The translations under genes and the position numbers were made by a program. From the NCBI GenBank assembly GCA_016302185.1, contig JAEDOC010000008.1, positions 1 through 31,496 of the forward strand: a stretch of DNA of 31,496 bases, written 5' to 3'. The notes under the pieces are model-generated. The model was not told the DNA's origin. It saw only the letters and a list, made by a program, of their open reading frames with translations, and made no database searches. Shown piece after piece: positions 30,624-31,496 of this stretch (position 1 is its first letter; each line of letters begins with the position of its first letter). The stretch is from Clostridium sp. GTDB taxonomy: Bacteria; Bacillota; Clostridia; Lachnospirales; Lachnospiraceae.

Positions 30624-31202
30624 ATGATAGAGACTATTGTCACGCTGATCATGGCTTATATCGGAACAAACATTGATGATATGTTTGTCAATATGCTGTT
30701 TTTCGCACAGGCAGAATCCAGACATGCCATGTGGTCTGTGACAGCAGGAAGATACATAGGCGTAGGAATCGTGGTTCTGATATGCTTTCTCGGCGCCGGT
30801 ATGCTTCATTCTGTACCGGAAAACTATATCAGATTTCTTGGTGTTATTCCTGTTATATTGGGAATACGGGAATGGATTCGTTACCGAAAGGGTGATGAGC
30901 CTGAAGATGAGGCAAGGGAAAATAGAGCAGAGTTATCCGGGATACTCCTATGGAAAGTGATATTAATAACGCTGTCCGACGGGGCAGATAACATCGGTGT
31001 TTATCTTCCCTTATTTGCTGGATATACACTCTTTCAGATGGCAGCTGTAGTGCTTGTGTTTTCCGTCATGACTGCATTGGAGTGTATTCTGGAAAAAAAG
31101 CTGTCGGATCTGCCGATACTTAAAGATTTTCTTTTGAAATATAAGCCGGTTGTGGTGCCGGTTGTATTTATTCTGTTGGGGATTTATATTCTTTGGAAAT
31201 AA
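30624..31202 (+). CDS. CadD-family cadmium resistance transporter
   Basis: The 192-aa membrane protein has the CadD features: an N-terminal helix with YIGTNIDDMFVNMLFF (NxDD motif, residues 13-28), RYIGVGIVVLICFLGAG, RFLGVIPVILGIREW, a short charged loop (about 90-105), and the second half with ITLSDGADNIGVYLPLF (mirroring the first aspartate motif) and VVPVVFILLGIYILW. About 5-6 helices. CadD proteins confer cadmium (sometimes zinc) resistance; the ion here is not determined. AGAGGAATG precedes the ATG. No cadC-type regulator is adjacent. Confidence 0.82.
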   Translation: MIETIVTLIMAYIGTNIDDMFVNMLFFAQAESRHAMWSVTAGRYIGVGIVVLICFLGAGMLHSVPENYIRFLGVIPVILGIREWIRYRKGDEPEDEARENRAELSGILLWKVILITLSDGADNIGVYLPLFAGYTLFQMAAVVLVFSVMTALECILEKKLSDLPILKDFLLKYKPVVVPVVFILLGIYILWK

Positions 31203-31245
31203 CAAAGGTTCCTTGATGAATACTCTAGAGATTATATTGAGTAAC

Positions 31246-31274
31246 CTGGAGCGTCGCGTAAGCCGGCGCTCCTG
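31246..31274 (+). terminator. Hairpin downstream of the CadD-type gene
   Basis: GGAGCG (31248-31253) pairs with CGCTCC (31267-31272), extendable with flanking bases, about 45 bases past the stop. No U-tract follows, so its strength as a terminator is uncertain. Confidence 0.4.
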
Positions 31275-31335
31275 TGTAATTGGTCGAAAATATCTTCTGT
31301 AAGGATTCGGAAACGGACGCGGGGAAGGGCCTGCC

Positions 31336-31496
31336 GCCTGGAAACAGGTGCCGGATGGGAATTCTTGTGCAGTCAATGGGAAGTTCTAAGGCCGTGACAG
31401 CAAAAAAGACTGGGTACGCTGCAATTCGCAGGAAAATTCTTATAATTTTCCTGCTCAGCTGCAGCCGGAATTGGCTCTGGTAAAGCCAATTCCGCC
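31336..31496. repeat. Second, diverged copy of the palindromic element (cut by window end)
   Basis: The segment at 31359-31400 (GAATTC, GTGCAG, AATGGGA, GTTCTA, GG, ACAG in the same order and spacing) aligns with the arm of the element at 16683-16950, most closely with the reverse complement of its right arm. As in that element, two hairpins follow the arm: 31428-31454 (perfect 11-bp stem, GCAGGAAAATT) and 31466-31494 (CGGAATTGGCT with its complement). The hairpin sequences differ from the first copy, but order and size agree. The matching right arm should lie beyond the window. No gene is visible in 31203-31496. Confidence 0.7.

Noticed and set aside
31280..31483. 67-codon frame at the right edge
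   Set aside because: Lies across the second repeat copy and its hairpins and has no resemblance to a protein.
1..31496. tRNA genes, rRNA genes, CRISPR arrays, prophage or complete insertion sequences
   Set aside because: Looked for cloverleaf T-arm motifs, regularly spaced repeats and transposase or integrase motifs on both strands; none was seen.

Overview
The window looks like chromosome of a Firmicute of the class Clostridia, most likely the family Lachnospiraceae. This is inferred from the gene orders yicC-gmk-rpoZ-rimO-pgsA-cinA, DUF512-der-plsY-gpsA and Asp23-fakA-recG, a long PRPP synthetase, a GerW/YtfJ sporulation gene, a zinc-type L28 and an [FeFe] hydrogenase joined to rubrerythrin. 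The genus cannot be fixed from the sequence. No tRNA, rRNA, CRISPR array or complete insertion sequence was found.

Layout. 1-1.7 kb is accessory DNA: an AT-rich stretch with a duplicated 18-base motif, then the orphan C-terminal tip of an Rhs polymorphic toxin with no core and no immunity gene. 1.76-4.5 kb holds rqcH (minus strand) behind two wrecked citrate lyase genes: citX (minus) with an internal deletion and frameshift, and citF (plus) shrunk to about 120 codons by several deletions that all keep the frame. 4.55-11.3 kb is a housekeeping operon behind a good sigma-A promoter (TTGACG-17-TATAAT): yicC, gmk, rpoZ, rimO, pgsA, cinA, a 107-aa unknown, a DUF2953 membrane protein and gerW. A 45-aa membrane protein and rpmB converge on a shared terminator, followed by Asp23, fakA, recG and a GNAT acetyltransferase.

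Between the acetyltransferase and prs (minus) lies a 268-bp inverted-repeat element whose two arms of about 93 nt enclose two further hairpins. Its left arm supplies the last codons of the acetyltransferase. A diverged second copy with the same arm-hairpin-hairpin order lies at the right edge of the window and runs off the end. From 18.3 kb the plus strand carries DUF512-der-plsY-gpsA, a complete branched-chain amino acid-type ABC transporter (livJ-H-M-G-F, with an internal terminator after livJ), and a 681-codon [FeFe] hydrogenase-rubredoxin-rubrerythrin fusion with a consensus promoter. The fusion point retains a perfect Shine-Dalgarno and ATG, so a free rubrerythrin may also be made. The window closes with a shrunken DinB-family remnant, an unrecognised small reading frame, a CadD-type transporter and the second copy of the structured repeat.

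The points most worth a second look are the paired palindromic elements, the in-frame collapse of citF (with similar internal deletions in citX and the DinB gene), and the hydrogenase/rubrerythrin fusion with its internal start.
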